From positions 480,891-544,890 of the forward strand of contig NZ_VSSB01000001.1 in NCBI RefSeq assembly GCF_008122505.1: DNA of 64,000 bases. The letters run 5' to 3'. Shown piece after piece: positions 63,771-64,000 of this stretch (the first letter of the stretch is position 1; each line of letters starts with the position of its first letter). Below the pieces are notes generated by a model. It had not been told where the DNA came from, searched no databases, and worked only from the letters and a program-made list of their open reading frames with translations. The translations under genes were made by a program, and so were the position numbers. The stretch comes from Agromyces mariniharenae (GTDB taxonomy: Bacteria; Actinomycetota; Actinomycetes; Actinomycetales; Microbacteriaceae).

Positions 63771-64000
63771 TCAGAACAGGGCGGCGGGATCGAGCGACGG
63801 GGCGAGCACGTCGAACGGCGGCGCCGCCTTCGGCGTGCCCGCGCCCGAGGATCGCACGCCCCCGGTGACCACGTCCTCACGCCCGCGTTGGAGGCCGTGG
63901 GCCCTGATCAGCGGACGCATCCGCTCGCCCAGCCACCGCCGGTAGTCCTTCGGCGCGTAGGTCACGTTGCCGTAGTACATCGAGCGGTACTTCGGCACGA
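63771..64000 (-). CDS. C-terminus of a probable Rv2578c-family radical SAM protein
   Basis: The frame runs off the right edge; 75 residues are visible, including VPKYRSMYYGNVTYAPKDYR, RWLGERMRPLIRAHGLQ and a proline/alanine tail ending DPAALF. The Y-x-x-x-x-YAP-x-x-YRRWL pattern resembles the C-terminal end of actinobacterial Rv2578c-type radical SAM proteins. The cysteine cluster would be outside the window, so this is tentative. The next 150 bp to the kinase gene holds no gene. Confidence 0.5.
   Translation of the reverse strand, partial: VPKYRSMYYGNVTYAPKDYRRWLGERMRPLIRAHGLQRGREDVVTGGVRSSGAGTPKAAPPFDVLAPSLDPAALF

Overview
This 64 kb window is a chromosomal segment from a very GC-rich actinobacterium. 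The best guess is the family Microbacteriaceae (Agromyces/Microbacterium-like). The reasons are an actinobacterial Tad/Flp pilus locus next to topA, tmk and holB, small genes of a type I associate with Microbacteriaceae, and a very frequent GCATCC/GGATGC hexamer. The family assignment is an inference. I see no IS element, prophage, CRISPR array, integrase, rRNA or replication origin, so this looks like ordinary core plus accessory chromosome.

Layout. 0-6 kb: a PadR regulator with its membrane partner, a thiolase/SDR pair, a long-form GAPDH and small proteins. 6-14.5 kb: a homoprotocatechuate (3,4-dihydroxyphenylacetate) meta-cleavage cluster with a TPP enzyme, hpaH, hpaI, a fused FAH-RraA protein, a GntR regulator, hpaE and hpaD. 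Two near-identical palindromes overlap the likely -10 boxes of its transcription units. 14.6-17.1 kb: a cupin-type sugar isomerase, FAD oxidoreductase and glycosyltransferase cassette. 17.1-22.4 kb (minus strand): a DD-carboxypeptidase, M20 peptidase, nicotinamidase and alpha/beta hydrolase operon, then a Gfo/Idh oxidoreductase. 22.5-25.7 kb: small lineage-type proteins, two tandem secreted SGNH hydrolases and tRNA-Thr(CGT). 25.7-32.4 kb (minus strand): topA, tmk, holB and a secreted TAP-like peptidase. 32.4-35.5 kb (minus strand): a compact Tad locus with a fused TadB-TadC. 35.9-42.5 kb: acs, RidA, a bifunctional PBP with PASTA domains, a metallophosphoesterase and tRNA-Pro(CGG).

42.8-60 kb is a cell-surface region. 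It encodes a 2796-residue secreted multidomain protein, a GH15 hydrolase, a UDP-glucose dehydrogenase, two VanZ-like proteins, a DUF4012 protein, a polyprenyl glycosylphosphotransferase and a membrane acyltransferase-like protein. 60-63.6 kb: thymidine kinase and a signalling module of a histidine kinase, a membrane protein that looks like a degenerate kinase, and a LuxR-type response regulator, in overlapping order. The right edge holds the C-terminus of a probable radical SAM protein.

How the genes fit together. The hpa genes would convert homoprotocatechuate to pyruvate and succinic semialdehyde under GntR control, but no hpaF isomerase and no HpaBC hydroxylase are present. The acs - tad - topA - holB order resembles that of Mycobacterium tuberculosis. 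Many promoters place a TANNNT -10 box 6-7 nt before the start codon, suggesting widespread leaderless mRNAs.
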